The notes beneath the pieces are model-generated. The model did not search any database. It was given only the letters and a program-made list of their open reading frames with translations, and was not told where the DNA came from. From Bacteroidales bacterium (GTDB taxonomy: Bacteria > Bacteroidota > Bacteroidia > Bacteroidales > UBA932), in NCBI GenBank assembly GCA_017651225.1, contig JAGCDF010000057.1, positions 1-34,962 of the forward strand: a stretch of DNA of 34,962 nucleotides, given 5' to 3'. The position numbers and the translations under genes are program-made. Below, piece by piece: positions 16,981-26,093 of the stretch. Positions within the stretch are counted from its first letter, which is position 1. Every line of letters begins with the position of its first letter.

Positions 16981-18063
16981 ATGGAGAAAAAAAGAATCGG
17001 CTATCTTGATGCAATGCGTGGTTTCACCATGATCCTCGTGGTATACAATCACGTCCTGGGGCACACCTTCGGATATGAGCCCGCATTCAGCTTCAACGAC
17101 ATTTTTATCACCTTCAGAATGCCCTTGTTTTTCTTCTTGAGCGGCTTTCTGATGTACAAAGCGAATCGTTTCTCCGGCGGAGCCGGTGTTCTGGGCTTCC
17201 TGGCCAGGAAAGCCCAGGTCCAACTGCTTCCTACGTTGATCTTCACCGTTGCTTTCTGTTTGATTTTCCGGTATTCTTTCGGAGATCTCTGGTTTGAAAA
17301 GGCAAAATGCGGGTACTGGTTTACCATTACACTTTTCTATTATTTCTGCTTCTATGCGATTGGAGACCGGATACTCGGACGCTTCCTGCACGGGAAGAGA
17401 AAACTCTGCGCAGGCGCACTTTTCGCCGTGCTCGTTTACGCCTTCTCCAAATACTCTCTGTCATCATCCTGCCCCTGGGCGAATTCGTTCCTTTGCGGAT
17501 TCGTCGGCTACGCCAATCTGCAATATTTTATTTTCTTCTTCTTTGGGGCAGCTGTCAAAGCTTATTTTGACTCATTCCAGCGCTTGCTCGACAACCAGGC
17601 CATTTCCTGCGCCATTGTTTCTTCCTTTGTTGTCGTCCAGCTGCTTTTGCAATTGCCACAGACCCGGGAGTGGATTATCATTGTCTTCTCCTATTCCGCC
17701 TATTCGCTTATCAAGACGCTGGCCGGATTCCTCGGCATCCTGCTCGTCTTTTCCTACTTCAGGCGGAACGAGCGCCACTACGATCATTCGAGAATAGGAG
17801 CAGGCCTGCAAACCATCGGCGTGCGCACCCTGGATATTTACCTGATTCATCTTCTGCTGATCCGTACCGACCTCACTTTCATTGGCGATTTTCTGGCTGC
17901 ACACGCAAATCCGCTGCTCGAGTTTTTCGTCGCAACGGCCGTGTCCGTCATCCTTATCCTGATCAGCCTTGTCATAAGCAATATTCTCAGAAGCAGCGAC
18001 ATACTGGCCAAACTACTTTTCGGAAAAGTGATTCAACCCACAGAAAAAACACCAACCAATTAA
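16981..18063 (+). CDS. Acyltransferase-3 family membrane protein (probable O-acetyltransferase)
   Basis: The 360-residue protein starts 'MEKKRIGYLDAMRGFTMILVVYNHVLGH', with the conserved Arg13 and His24 of the acyltransferase-3 (PF01757, OafA-like) family, followed by 'FRMPLFFFLSGFLMYK' and about ten hydrophobic segments. These proteins bring acyl groups, often acetyl, across the membrane onto sugars. It begins 4 bases after the polymerase stop. Together with the second member at 19204 and the hexapeptide acyltransferase at 8927, it suggests a heavily acylated polymer. Confidence 0.88.
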   Translation: MEKKRIGYLDAMRGFTMILVVYNHVLGHTFGYEPAFSFNDIFITFRMPLFFFLSGFLMYKANRFSGGAGVLGFLARKAQVQLLPTLIFTVAFCLIFRYSFGDLWFEKAKCGYWFTITLFYYFCFYAIGDRILGRFLHGKRKLCAGALFAVLVYAFSKYSLSSSCPWANSFLCGFVGYANLQYFIFFFFGAAVKAYFDSFQRLLDNQAISCAIVSSFVVVQLLLQLPQTREWIIIVFSYSAYSLIKTLAGFLGILLVFSYFRRNERHYDHSRIGAGLQTIGVRTLDIYLIHLLLIRTDLTFIGDFLAAHANPLLEFFVATAVSVILILISLVISNILRSSDILAKLLFGKVIQPTEKTPTN

Positions 18064-18070
18064 TAACCCC

Positions 18071-19207
18071 ATGAAGATCATTTACTGCCACGCAGATGTC
18101 TACAACCCCGGAGGGATGGAGCGCGTGCTCCTCAACAAGCTCCGCGGGTGGGTGGAACGCGGCTACGAAACCATGGTCGTGACCACCGACCAGCACGGAC
18201 GTCCGCCGTTCTACGAATTCCCGCCGGAAGTCCGGATGGTGGACCTGGGCATCAACTACAAAGATGACAACAATAAAAACCTCATCGCCAAGACGCTCGG
18301 CTACCTACGCCGGCGCAGGAAACACCGCAAGGCGCTGACGGAACTGCTCATGCGCGAGCGGCCCGACATCGTGGTCTCCCTCTTCCCGTCGGAATCCTCC
18401 TTCATCCCGGACATCCACGACGGCAGCCTGAAGATGCTGGAGCTGCACTTCAACAAGCAGTTCCGCCTGCAGTACAACCGCAAGGGCCTGCTGGGCCTGG
18501 CGGACCGCATCCGCACGAAGCAGGACGAGAAGCTGGTCCGCAAGTTTGACAACTTCATCGTCCTGACGCGTCAGGACGCCGAAATGTGGGGCAACCTGCC
18601 CAACCTCTCCGTCATGCCCAACGCTGCCGTCACGATGCCGCACAAAGAGCACCAGCCTGGCAACCACCGCGTGATCGCCGTCGGCCGGCTGGACTACCAG
18701 AAGGGCTTCGACCGCCTGCTGGACGCCTGGGCCCTGGTCCCGCCGGAGTTGCGCAAGTTCTGGCGCCTGGACATCTTCGGTCAGGGCGAATGGGAGGAGA
18801 AACTGAAGCGGCAGATCAACACACTCGGCATCGGCGACTCCGCCGCCGTGAACAAGCCGACCGACAAGATCTTCGACGAATACGCCGCCAGCGACTTCCT
18901 GGTGATGACTTCGCACTACGAGGGCTTCCCGATGGTCATGATCGAGGCGATGGCCTGCGGCGTACCCACCGTCTGCTTCGACTTCCTCTGCGGGCCGCGC
19001 GACATCATCGCAAACGGCATCAACGGCATCGTGGTGCCGGAAGGTGACCTGCAGGCACTGGCCACGGCGATGCAGCAGCTGATGGAGCATCCCGAGCAGC
19101 TCAAGCACCTGTCCGACCAGGCCCGACGGATTTCCGAAGAATACTCGCAGGAAGTCATCATGAAACGCTGGGATCTCTTTATGAACGACCAGCTCCGCAA
19201 GAAATGA
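18071..19207 (+). CDS. Family 4 glycosyltransferase
   Basis: A 378-residue GT-B enzyme. The N-terminal half starts 'MKIIYCHADVYNPGGMERVLLNKL', and the C-terminal half has 'VIAVGRLDYQKGFDRLLDAW', 'LDIFGQGEWEEKL' and the retaining E-x7-E motif in 'YEGFPMVMIEAMACG'. It is a cytoplasmic, membrane-associated transferase adding one sugar of the repeat. The stop overlaps the next start (ATGA at 19204-19207), so translation is probably coupled. Confidence 0.93.
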   Translation: MKIIYCHADVYNPGGMERVLLNKLRGWVERGYETMVVTTDQHGRPPFYEFPPEVRMVDLGINYKDDNNKNLIAKTLGYLRRRRKHRKALTELLMRERPDIVVSLFPSESSFIPDIHDGSLKMLELHFNKQFRLQYNRKGLLGLADRIRTKQDEKLVRKFDNFIVLTRQDAEMWGNLPNLSVMPNAAVTMPHKEHQPGNHRVIAVGRLDYQKGFDRLLDAWALVPPELRKFWRLDIFGQGEWEEKLKRQINTLGIGDSAAVNKPTDKIFDEYAASDFLVMTSHYEGFPMVMIEAMACGVPTVCFDFLCGPRDIIANGINGIVVPEGDLQALATAMQQLMEHPEQLKHLSDQARRISEEYSQEVIMKRWDLFMNDQLRKK

Positions 19208-20076
19208 CCGAAACGAAGACCACGCAACGCTACCCCTTCCTGGACTTGCTGAAGGTCATCCTGACCATCGGCATCGTCTGCCGTCACGCCGAACTGGTGG
19301 GGCTGGAGGGCCGCTCGGAAGCCTACGACTTCCTGAGCCGCGGCATGATGCTGATCACGGAGGCGTGCGTCCCGTTGTTCTTCATCATCTCCGGCTTCCT
19401 GTACTTCCGCAACGTGCCGAAGAAGGCCGGCATGGACTTCTTCTGGAAGAAGACCCGCAACCGCTTCTTCTCGCTGCTCATCCCCTACCTGATCGCCAAC
19501 GCGTTTGCCTTTGTCTGCTATTGGCTGGCCCACCGCTTCGCCCCGGATATGATTTCGGGCTTCTTCGGTGAGGATTGGAACAAACCGCTCTTCATCTTCT
19601 GGACGGGGCCCGTCAACATGTCGCTCTGGTTCATCCGTGACCTCATCATCGCCTGTCTGGTAGCTCCGCTGATTTACCTGCTGGTGCGCTACGCGCGCAT
19701 TTGGGGCGTCCTGGCACTGGCCTCCGTGTGGATCTGGGTGGGCGGATCGCCCTGGTACAACATCTGGTTCACCATCGGCGCCTGGGTGGCCGTCTGCCAG
19801 GGGGACAATGCCGACAAACTGCTCAGAAAGATTCGTTGCGAGGCACCGCTCTATGCGTCCGCCTGGAGTTTCTTCATCTACCTGTACCATTACATTCCGG
19901 TCATCTCGCTCAAGAAGCTGTTCATCTACCTGATCGACCCGGAGTCGTTTGTCTCTCTCACGGGGACCTATCTGGCTACTGCATTGCTGGTGCTCGCCTT
20001 GATGACCGGAATATTCATCCTCCTGAAAGAAATCGCACCGCGCGTGACCGGCGTACTGGTCGGCGGCAAGCTATGA
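19204..20076 (+). CDS. Acyltransferase-3 family membrane protein, short second copy
   Basis: The 290-residue protein begins 'RYPFLDLLKVILTIGIVCRHAELVG' with the expected Arg27/His28 position, then 'CVPLFFIISGFLYFRN' and several membrane segments. It is shorter than the member at 16981 (360 residues) and differs clearly from it, so it is not a recent duplicate. It likely acylates another position of the same glycan. Start and stop both overlap neighbouring genes by 4 bases (ATGA). Confidence 0.85.
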   Translation: MTETKTTQRYPFLDLLKVILTIGIVCRHAELVGLEGRSEAYDFLSRGMMLITEACVPLFFIISGFLYFRNVPKKAGMDFFWKKTRNRFFSLLIPYLIANAFAFVCYWLAHRFAPDMISGFFGEDWNKPLFIFWTGPVNMSLWFIRDLIIACLVAPLIYLLVRYARIWGVLALASVWIWVGGSPWYNIWFTIGAWVAVCQGDNADKLLRKIRCEAPLYASAWSFFIYLYHYIPVISLKKLFIYLIDPESFVSLTGTYLATALLVLALMTGIFILLKEIAPRVTGVLVGGKL

Positions 20077-21290
20077 GTCATAAACTCCTGCAAATCAATC
20101 CCGTGGTCCGGCTCAACACCTCGACCGGACGCATCATGAAGGAGATCGGCGAGATCGCCATGGCCGCCGGGTGGGAGAGCTATATCGCTTACAGCGGCGC
20201 CCGCGACGGCGTGCCGCAGCACAGCTCTCAGCTGGTCCCGGTCGGAAACAAACTGGACCTCACGGTCCACGCCGTGGCCACGCGCATCTTCGACGCCCAC
20301 GGCCTGGTCTCGCGCCGCGCCACGAAGCAGCTGATCCGGCGCATCAAAGAGATCGATCCGGACATCATCCATATCCACAACGTCCACGGCTACTGGCTCA
20401 ACTATCCCCTGCTGTGCCAGTACCTGCGCGAAAGCGGCAAGCCCGTGATCTGGACCGTCCATGACTGCTGGCTCTACACAGGCCACTGTTATTACTATTC
20501 CGCCGCCCGCTGCGACAAGTGGCAGACGGGCTGCGGCCACTGCCCGCAGAAGCGGGCCTTCCCGGCCAGCTGGGTTTTCGACCGCTCGGCGCGCAACTGG
20601 CACGACAAGCAGCACGCCTTCGGCTCGTTGGAGCGGCTGACCATCGTCCCCGTGTCCGACTGGATCCGGCAGGAGATGGCCCATTCCTTCCTGGCAGACA
20701 AGCCCTTCCAGGTCATCCACAATGGTATCGACCTGGATATTTTCCACCCGGCCGAGCCGGGTGCGGAGCGTCCCGCCGGCACGGTCATCCTCGGCGTGGC
20801 CACCCTGTGGCACGAGGAAAAAGGCGTCCGTGACTTCGTCGAACTGGCCGGCCGCCTGCACGAAGGCGAGCGGCTGGTGCTCGTGGGCCGGATGAGCGAG
20901 GAGCAGCGCGCAGCCTTCCCCGCCGGCGTCGAATTCATCGAGCGCACGGAGAACGTGGCCAAACTCGCCGCGCTGTACGCCCAAGCCACGGCTTTCGTCA
21001 ACCCGACCTGGCAGGACAACTACCCGACCGTCAACCTCGAGGCCATCGCCTGCGGCACGCCGGTGGTGACCTACCGCACCGGCGGCAGCGTCGAGGCGGT
21101 CACGGCGGGGACCGGCTTCGTGGTGGAGCAGGGCGACGTGCAAGGACTGCTCGACCGCGTGCGCGAACTGGCCGCCGAAGACCGAAAAGCCGTTACAGAG
21201 CGCTGCCGGGCACATGCTTTGCAGCATTTCAGCAAGCAGGAGCGTTACCAAGACTATATCCGACTTTATGAAAGTCTTACAACTCGGTAA
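20073..21290 (+). CDS. Family 4 glycosyltransferase
   Basis: The 405-residue GT-B enzyme starts 'MSHKLLQINPVVRLNTSTGRIMKEIG'. It has 'DIIHIHNVHGYWLNYPLL', then 'WTVHDCWLYTGHC', a Cys-rich stretch (about 150-160), 'QVIHNGIDLDIFHP' and a catalytic motif 'DNYPTVNLEAIACGTP', where the first acidic residue of E-x7-E is Asp. I chose the ATG at 20073, which overlaps the preceding stop; earlier in-frame codons belong to another gene. Its last 23 bases overlap the next GT4. Confidence 0.92.
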   Translation: MSHKLLQINPVVRLNTSTGRIMKEIGEIAMAAGWESYIAYSGARDGVPQHSSQLVPVGNKLDLTVHAVATRIFDAHGLVSRRATKQLIRRIKEIDPDIIHIHNVHGYWLNYPLLCQYLRESGKPVIWTVHDCWLYTGHCYYYSAARCDKWQTGCGHCPQKRAFPASWVFDRSARNWHDKQHAFGSLERLTIVPVSDWIRQEMAHSFLADKPFQVIHNGIDLDIFHPAEPGAERPAGTVILGVATLWHEEKGVRDFVELAGRLHEGERLVLVGRMSEEQRAAFPAGVEFIERTENVAKLAALYAQATAFVNPTWQDNYPTVNLEAIACGTPVVTYRTGGSVEAVTAGTGFVVEQGDVQGLLDRVRELAAEDRKAVTERCRAHALQHFSKQERYQDYIRLYESLTTR

Positions 21291-22422
21291 ATTCTACCCC
21301 ATCCGGGGTGGCGTGGAGAAAGTCATGTGGGACATCACCTTCGGCCTGGCCGAACGCGGTATCCCGTGCGACATGCTCTGTGCCGTCTTACCGGGAGAAC
21401 AAGTGGATGAAGAGCACAAGGCCTTCATCACCGAGACCAAGGAGACCCTGGAACTCAGCCTGGGTCCCTACGGCCGCGTCATCGGCGTTCGCGCCCTCGC
21501 CAAGAAGGCGGGAACCATGCTTTCGCTCTCCATGATACGCTGGATGCTCCAGCACGCGAAGGAGTACGACATCATCCACATCCACCACCCGGACCCGATG
21601 GCCGCGCTGGCCCTCTGGCACGCACGATACAAGGGGCGCGTCATCCTGCACTGGCACAGCGATATCCTGCGGCAGAAGATCCTTCTGGCCTTCTACGTGC
21701 CGTTGCAGTCTTGGCTGATCAAGCGCGCCGAACGAATCATCGGCACCACGCCGGTCTATATCCGTGAATCCCCGTACCTGCAGCATGTCCAGGAGAAGGT
21801 CACTTACGTGCCCATCGGCATCCAGCCCATCCTCTACGCCCCCTGGGACGCAGACGAGATCCGGGCCCGCTACCCGGGCAAGAAGATTGTCTTCGCCCTC
21901 GGCCGGCTCGTCCCCTACAAAGGTTTCCACATCCTGGTGGAAGCTGCTTCACAGCTGGGACCGGAATACCTCGTCCTGATCGGCGGCAAGGGTCCGCTGC
22001 AGGGCGCGCTGGAGAAGCAGATCGAAGAGCTCGGCGTGCAGGACCGCGTCCAGCTGCTCGGCTACATCTCGCCGGACGAGCTGCCGGCCATGTTCGGCGC
22101 CTGCGACGTGTACGTGATGAGCTCCGACCAGAAGACCGAGGCCTTCGGCATCGTGCAGATCGAGGCGATGTCCTGCGGCAAACCGGTCGTATCCACGCGC
22201 ATCCCGCACTCGGGTGTGTCGTGGGTCAACAAGGACGGCGAGTCCGGTCTCAACGTCCCGCCGGACGACCCCAAGAACCTCGCGTTCGCCATCAAGCGCA
22301 TCTGCGACAGTGAACAGAATTACAAGAAATTCGCCGCGGGCGCGATGAAGCGCTACGAAGAGCTCTTCACCTCCCGCCAAATGATCGATAAAATCATCAA
22401 TGTATATGAACAAACTGATTAA
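21268..22422 (+). CDS. Family 4 glycosyltransferase
   Basis: A 384-residue GT-B enzyme: 'MKVLQLGKFYPIRGGVEKVMWDI', 'YDIIHIHHPDPMAALAL', 'FALGRLVPYKGFHILVEAA' and the E-x7-E motif in 'TEAFGIVQIEAMSCGKP'. I chose the ATG at 21268, which matches the usual family start although it overlaps the previous gene by 23 bases. It is the last transferase before the export genes and overlaps the Wza-like start by 23 bases. Confidence 0.93.
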   Translation: MKVLQLGKFYPIRGGVEKVMWDITFGLAERGIPCDMLCAVLPGEQVDEEHKAFITETKETLELSLGPYGRVIGVRALAKKAGTMLSLSMIRWMLQHAKEYDIIHIHHPDPMAALALWHARYKGRVILHWHSDILRQKILLAFYVPLQSWLIKRAERIIGTTPVYIRESPYLQHVQEKVTYVPIGIQPILYAPWDADEIRARYPGKKIVFALGRLVPYKGFHILVEAASQLGPEYLVLIGGKGPLQGALEKQIEELGVQDRVQLLGYISPDELPAMFGACDVYVMSSDQKTEAFGIVQIEAMSCGKPVVSTRIPHSGVSWVNKDGESGLNVPPDDPKNLAFAIKRICDSEQNYKKFAAGAMKRYEELFTSRQMIDKIINVYEQTD

Positions 22423-23176
22423 AATGATGCTGCTGCCGGCAGTCGGAGTGCTGCTGGTGGCCTGCTCCACGCCGAGAAAACTCAGCTACCTGCGGGATTT
22501 GGAGTACAATGTACCCTTTGACGCCCGCCCGGCCCCCGAATTGCGGCTCAAAGTGGACGACCGGATCAGCATCCAGGTCTTCTGTGACCAGCCGGAGCTG
22601 GCCGCCCCCTTCAATGCCGCCGGCGTGCAGATTGAGAGCGAAGGCGGCACCCTGCTCTCCACGACCTACGGCGTGGATGCCCGCGGCAACATCGACTTCC
22701 CCATCCTGGGCGAACTGCACGTCGAGGGCAAGACGCTGAACGAAGTGCAGAAGGAGATTTCCGCCGAGATCACCCGCAGGGGCTACATCAAAGAACCTGT
22801 CGTCAAGGCCGAGCTGGAGAATTTCTCGGTCGTCGTCATCGGTCAGATGGGTCAGAAAATCATCCCTGTCGAGGGCAGCAGCATGGATTTGATTCAGCTG
22901 CTCGCCCAACTCTCCGGAGATCTCGAGACCGCCAAGATTCCCGACGTGACGGTCATCCGCACCGAGAAAGGCCAACGTGAGGCTTACCAAGTAAACTTCC
23001 AGACCAAGGAACTTTACAATTCCCCGGTCTTCTACCTCCAGCAGAACGACGTCATCTACGTCAGGCCCCGGGGTGTCCAGCTCTCCAGCGGAGGAGATGT
23101 CTTCCTGAAGTTCTTCACACCGGCCATTTCCTCTCTATCCGCCATTCTTTACATTATCGCATTATCGAATCGTTAG
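22400..23176 (+). CDS. Wza-like polysaccharide export lipoprotein
   Basis: The 258-residue product has a lipoprotein signal ('LLPAVGVLLVAC', Cys22), a Poly_export domain ('LRLKVDDRISIQVF', 'GNIDFPILGELHVEGKTLNEVQKEI') and SLBB-like segments ('VVVIGQMGQKIIPVEGSSMDLIQLLAQ'). It ends in a hydrophobic stretch (FFTPAISSLSAILYIIALSNR) typical of Bacteroidota members. It would form the outer-membrane export channel that works with the Wzc-like kinase encoded next. An alternative ATG at 22406 gives a start two residues shorter. Confidence 0.92.
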   Translation: MYMNKLIKMMLLPAVGVLLVACSTPRKLSYLRDLEYNVPFDARPAPELRLKVDDRISIQVFCDQPELAAPFNAAGVQIESEGGTLLSTTYGVDARGNIDFPILGELHVEGKTLNEVQKEISAEITRRGYIKEPVVKAELENFSVVVIGQMGQKIIPVEGSSMDLIQLLAQLSGDLETAKIPDVTVIRTEKGQREAYQVNFQTKELYNSPVFYLQQNDVIYVRPRGVQLSSGGDVFLKFFTPAISSLSAILYIIALSNR

Positions 23177-23179
23177 GCT

Positions 23180-25600
23180 ATGAAACCACAAGCCAGAAAA
23201 GTCACGCGCAACGAGCAGGTCAACCTGGTTGACTTGTTCTATTACCTGATCGGGAACTGGTACTGGTTCCTGATCGCCATCCTGGCATCGCTGGCCGTGG
23301 CCTATGCCCGCTATGCCCGGATGCCTTTTGTGTATGGCAGTCATGTCACGGCAATCATCAAGAACCCCGGCGATGACATTCGTACGGTTCGTATGGAGAC
23401 TTATGACCGGATGATCAACACGGTATCCGTCAGCAACGAGGAACTCCAACTTCGCTCCGTGTCCCTGATGACCGAAGTGGTCAAGGCACTGGATGCGGAT
23501 GTCAGTTACCTGGACCGCATCAAAGTCCGCGACGTCGAGCTCTACACCTCCCTGTCTCCGATCCGCATGGCTTTCGACCGTGAGCGTGAGGATCCGGGCG
23601 TCTTTGAAGTCACCGTGATGCCGCTGGATGCACACACCATCCGGCTCCATACGGACGAAGGGTCTTCATCCGTCGCGTTGGGAGACACGATTTCCCTGGG
23701 CTCCGGCCACGTCGTCTTCTTGCCGACCGCCCGGTACAATCCGGACTGTTACGGACAGATGATCCGGGTTCGGAAGTATTCCGTCGCCACGGCGGCGAAC
23801 CGCTTTATCTCCCAGCTTCGCATTTCCAATGAAGATCAGATTCTCCGGCTGACGGAGTATGACTACAATGCGCAGCGTGCCGCCGACATCATCAACATGC
23901 TCGTTGTCAAGTATAACGAAGCCTCTATCCGCGAGAAGAACCGCGTAGCCGTCAATACCGAGCGCTTTATCAACGAGCGTCTGGCCATCATCGAGCAGGA
24001 GTTGGGCAGTGTGGAAGGCGGCATGGCGGCGTTCAAGAGCGAGAACCAACTCATGAGCGTAGACCAGGCCGCGTCGATGTATCTGGGCGACAGCCGCAAC
24101 TACAGTGCGGAACTGGTGGACATCGAGACGCGTCTGGCCCTGTCCGGCTACTTGAAGGACTACGTGATAAAATCCGCAGACAGCTTCCAGATGATTCCGG
24201 CCAACATGGGCATCAACGATTCCAACGTGGACCAGATGGTCACCCAGTACAACGACCAGATCCTGCGGCGGGAGAAGCTGGTGGCCGCCAGCAGTCCGGA
24301 GAGCCCGGCGGTCCGGCAGGCGGACGCATCGCTCAACACCCTGCGCAGCAATATCCTGGGCCTGATCCAGAACCTGCAGACCAGCCTGGAGATCCAGCGG
24401 CGCGACCTCTCCGAGCGGGAGCGGGCCGCCATCCAAAAGTTCTCCACCATGCCCACCAAGGAACGCCAGATGCTGGAATACGAGCGGCAGCAGTCCATCA
24501 AGCAGGAGCTCTACCTCTACCTGCTGAACAAGCGCGAGGAGAACGCCATCTCCCAAGCCATGGCGGACGACAACATCCGCGTGGTCGATCCGGGGTGGGC
24601 CAACTACACACCGGTCTCTCCCCAGCGCATGAAGATCATCGCACTGGCCGTCCTGATCGGCTTGCTGATCCCTGCCGTCATCCTGATCGCCCGCCTCTTC
24701 CTGGACACCAAGATTCGCACGCGCAAGGAGATCGAGGAGAACATCGACGTGCCCTTCCTGGCGGAGATCCCGCTCAACAAGGAGTACAGGCACATCATCT
24801 TCAAGAGTGGCAAGCACAAGCACAGACACGGCTCAGACCGGCCGTCACCCTTCGTGTATGATCCCAATTCGCACAGCGTCTTCACCGAGGCTATGCGTAT
24901 GATGTGTACGAACCTCGCCTTCCTGGATCCGGACAGCAGGCTGCCGATGGTCATCGCCACGACCTCCTACTCGTCCTCCTCGGGCAAAACCTTCGTCACG
25001 GCCAACATGGCGGCCTGCCTCGCGGACGCGCAGAAGCGCGTGGTGCTGGTCGACACGGACTTGCGCAAGCGCTCCATGTCCAGCACCTTCGAGCTCAAGC
25101 ACAATACCCTGGGCCTGTCGAATTATCTCTATGACCTGGACGTCACGCTGGAAGACATCCTCCACAAGGACGCCCGCCCGGGCATCGACTTCATCCCGGC
25201 CGGTCCCACGCCGCCCAACCCGACCGAACTCCTCGCCCGGCCGCGCCTGGACGAGCTGGTCAATCAGCTGCGTGAGAACTACGACTACATCCTGCTCGAC
25301 GGCGTGCCCATCCAGATGCTGGCGGATCCGCTGGTGATGAACCGCGTCGTGGACACCAACCTCTTCATCCTGCGCAGCGGCCAGCTTGACCGCCGTATCC
25401 TCCCGCAGCTCGACGAGCTCAACGAGAAGCGCCACCTGCACAACATGGCCATCGTCTTCAACGGACCGCAGGTCAAGCGCCGCCACGGCTACGGCTTCGG
25501 TTCCTACGGCTACGGCTACGGTTACGGCTACGGCGCAGGCTACGGCTACTACGGCGAAGACGATAAAAAGAAGAAAGGCATCGGTAAACTCCTCGGCTAA
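23180..25600 (+). CDS. Wzc-like chain-length regulator and bacterial tyrosine kinase
   Basis: The 806-residue protein combines a Wzz-type domain (first membrane segment about 24-44), a long periplasmic coiled-coil part, a second membrane segment (about 485-510) and a cytoplasmic BY-kinase domain. Kinase motifs are Walker A 'YSSSSGKT' (Lys603, Thr604), Walker A' 'VVLVDTDLRKRS' and Walker B 'YILLDGVP'. The tail has nine tyrosines alternating with glycine (about 771-791), the expected autophosphorylation cluster, then a Lys-rich end. BY-kinases control polymer length and export by cycling phosphorylation. It lies 3 bases after the Wza-like gene. No matching tyrosine phosphatase gene is visible in the window. 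Confidence 0.94.
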   Translation: MKPQARKVTRNEQVNLVDLFYYLIGNWYWFLIAILASLAVAYARYARMPFVYGSHVTAIIKNPGDDIRTVRMETYDRMINTVSVSNEELQLRSVSLMTEVVKALDADVSYLDRIKVRDVELYTSLSPIRMAFDREREDPGVFEVTVMPLDAHTIRLHTDEGSSSVALGDTISLGSGHVVFLPTARYNPDCYGQMIRVRKYSVATAANRFISQLRISNEDQILRLTEYDYNAQRAADIINMLVVKYNEASIREKNRVAVNTERFINERLAIIEQELGSVEGGMAAFKSENQLMSVDQAASMYLGDSRNYSAELVDIETRLALSGYLKDYVIKSADSFQMIPANMGINDSNVDQMVTQYNDQILRREKLVAASSPESPAVRQADASLNTLRSNILGLIQNLQTSLEIQRRDLSERERAAIQKFSTMPTKERQMLEYERQQSIKQELYLYLLNKREENAISQAMADDNIRVVDPGWANYTPVSPQRMKIIALAVLIGLLIPAVILIARLFLDTKIRTRKEIEENIDVPFLAEIPLNKEYRHIIFKSGKHKHRHGSDRPSPFVYDPNSHSVFTEAMRMMCTNLAFLDPDSRLPMVIATTSYSSSSGKTFVTANMAACLADAQKRVVLVDTDLRKRSMSSTFELKHNTLGLSNYLYDLDVTLEDILHKDARPGIDFIPAGPTPPNPTELLARPRLDELVNQLRENYDYILLDGVPIQMLADPLVMNRVVDTNLFILRSGQLDRRILPQLDELNEKRHLHNMAIVFNGPQVKRRHGYGFGSYGYGYGYGYGAGYGYYGEDDKKKKGIGKLLG
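25484..25555 (+). repeat. GGCTAC-type hexanucleotide repeats coding the Tyr-Gly tail of the kinase
   Basis: The 72 bases encode alternating Gly-Tyr with small interruptions (Phe, Ser, Ala) and are built mostly from the hexamer GGCTAC. Slippage would add or remove Gly-Tyr units in frame, changing the number of autophosphorylation sites without breaking the gene. Confidence 0.75.
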
Positions 25601-25605
25601 GCGAT

Positions 25606-25995
25606 ATGACCATTGCAGTAGATTTCGACGGCACCATCGTCGAGCACAAATACCCCGAGATCGGCAAGGAGAAGCCCTTTGCCATCCAGACCCTGCGCAC
25701 CCTGCAGCAGGAAGGCAACCGCATCATTCTTTTCACCTCCCGGGAGGGCGAGCTGCTTGACGATGCGGTCGCCTACTGCCACAAGAAGGGCCTGGATTTC
25801 TTCGCCGTGAACAGCAACCAGCCCGCCGACGCGCTCTTCCCCCGGCAGACCTCCAAGGTGATTGCCGACGTCTACATCGACGACAAGAACCTCGGCGGCC
25901 TGCCCGACTGGACCGACATCTACCGGATGATCAACGGCCAGCGCGCCGAGCGCCACGTCGCCCGGAAAAAGAAGTTCCGCCTCTTCGGCGGATAA
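25606..25995 (+). CDS. Small HAD-superfamily hydrolase-like protein
   Basis: The 129-residue protein opens with the HAD motif I 'VDFDGTI' (Asp6, Asp8) and has a motif II-like 'LFTSREG' and an acidic 'YIDDKNLGG' late in the sequence. There is no large cap domain. Similar short HAD proteins are common in Bacteroidales and have been described as hypothetical. It lies 5 bases after the kinase gene and is the last gene before the terminator. It may be a phosphatase acting on a sugar phosphate or nucleotide, but its substrate is not known. Confidence 0.8.
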   Translation: MTIAVDFDGTIVEHKYPEIGKEKPFAIQTLRTLQQEGNRIILFTSREGELLDDAVAYCHKKGLDFFAVNSNQPADALFPRQTSKVIADVYIDDKNLGGLPDWTDIYRMINGQRAERHVARKKKFRLFGG

Positions 25996-26018
25996 ATAGA
26001 TTCGGCGCATCTCAAAAG

Positions 26019-26051
26019 AAAGGCTGTCCCTTTGTGGGACGGCCTTTTTTT
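26019..26051 (+). terminator. Intrinsic terminator at the end of the polysaccharide locus
   Basis: AAAGGCTGTCCC (26019-26030) pairs with GGGACGGCCTTT (26036-26047) over 12 bp with one G-U pair, with loop TTTGT and a run of seven T (26045-26051). It ends the operon that finishes with the HAD gene. Confidence 0.9.
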
Positions 26052-26061
26052 GCTATATTTG
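26032..26061 (+). promoter_or_regulatory. Bacteroidota-type promoter of the POT transporter gene
   Basis: A -33 TTG (26032-26034) and -7 TATATTTG (26054-26061) are 19 bases apart, a good match to the consensus. The -33 element lies in the loop of the preceding terminator. Transcription would start near 26066-26070, giving a leader of about 25 bases before the ATG at 26094. Confidence 0.75.
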
Positions 26062-26093
26062 TCTTTTACGACTAAAACTCAAAACAGTACCAT

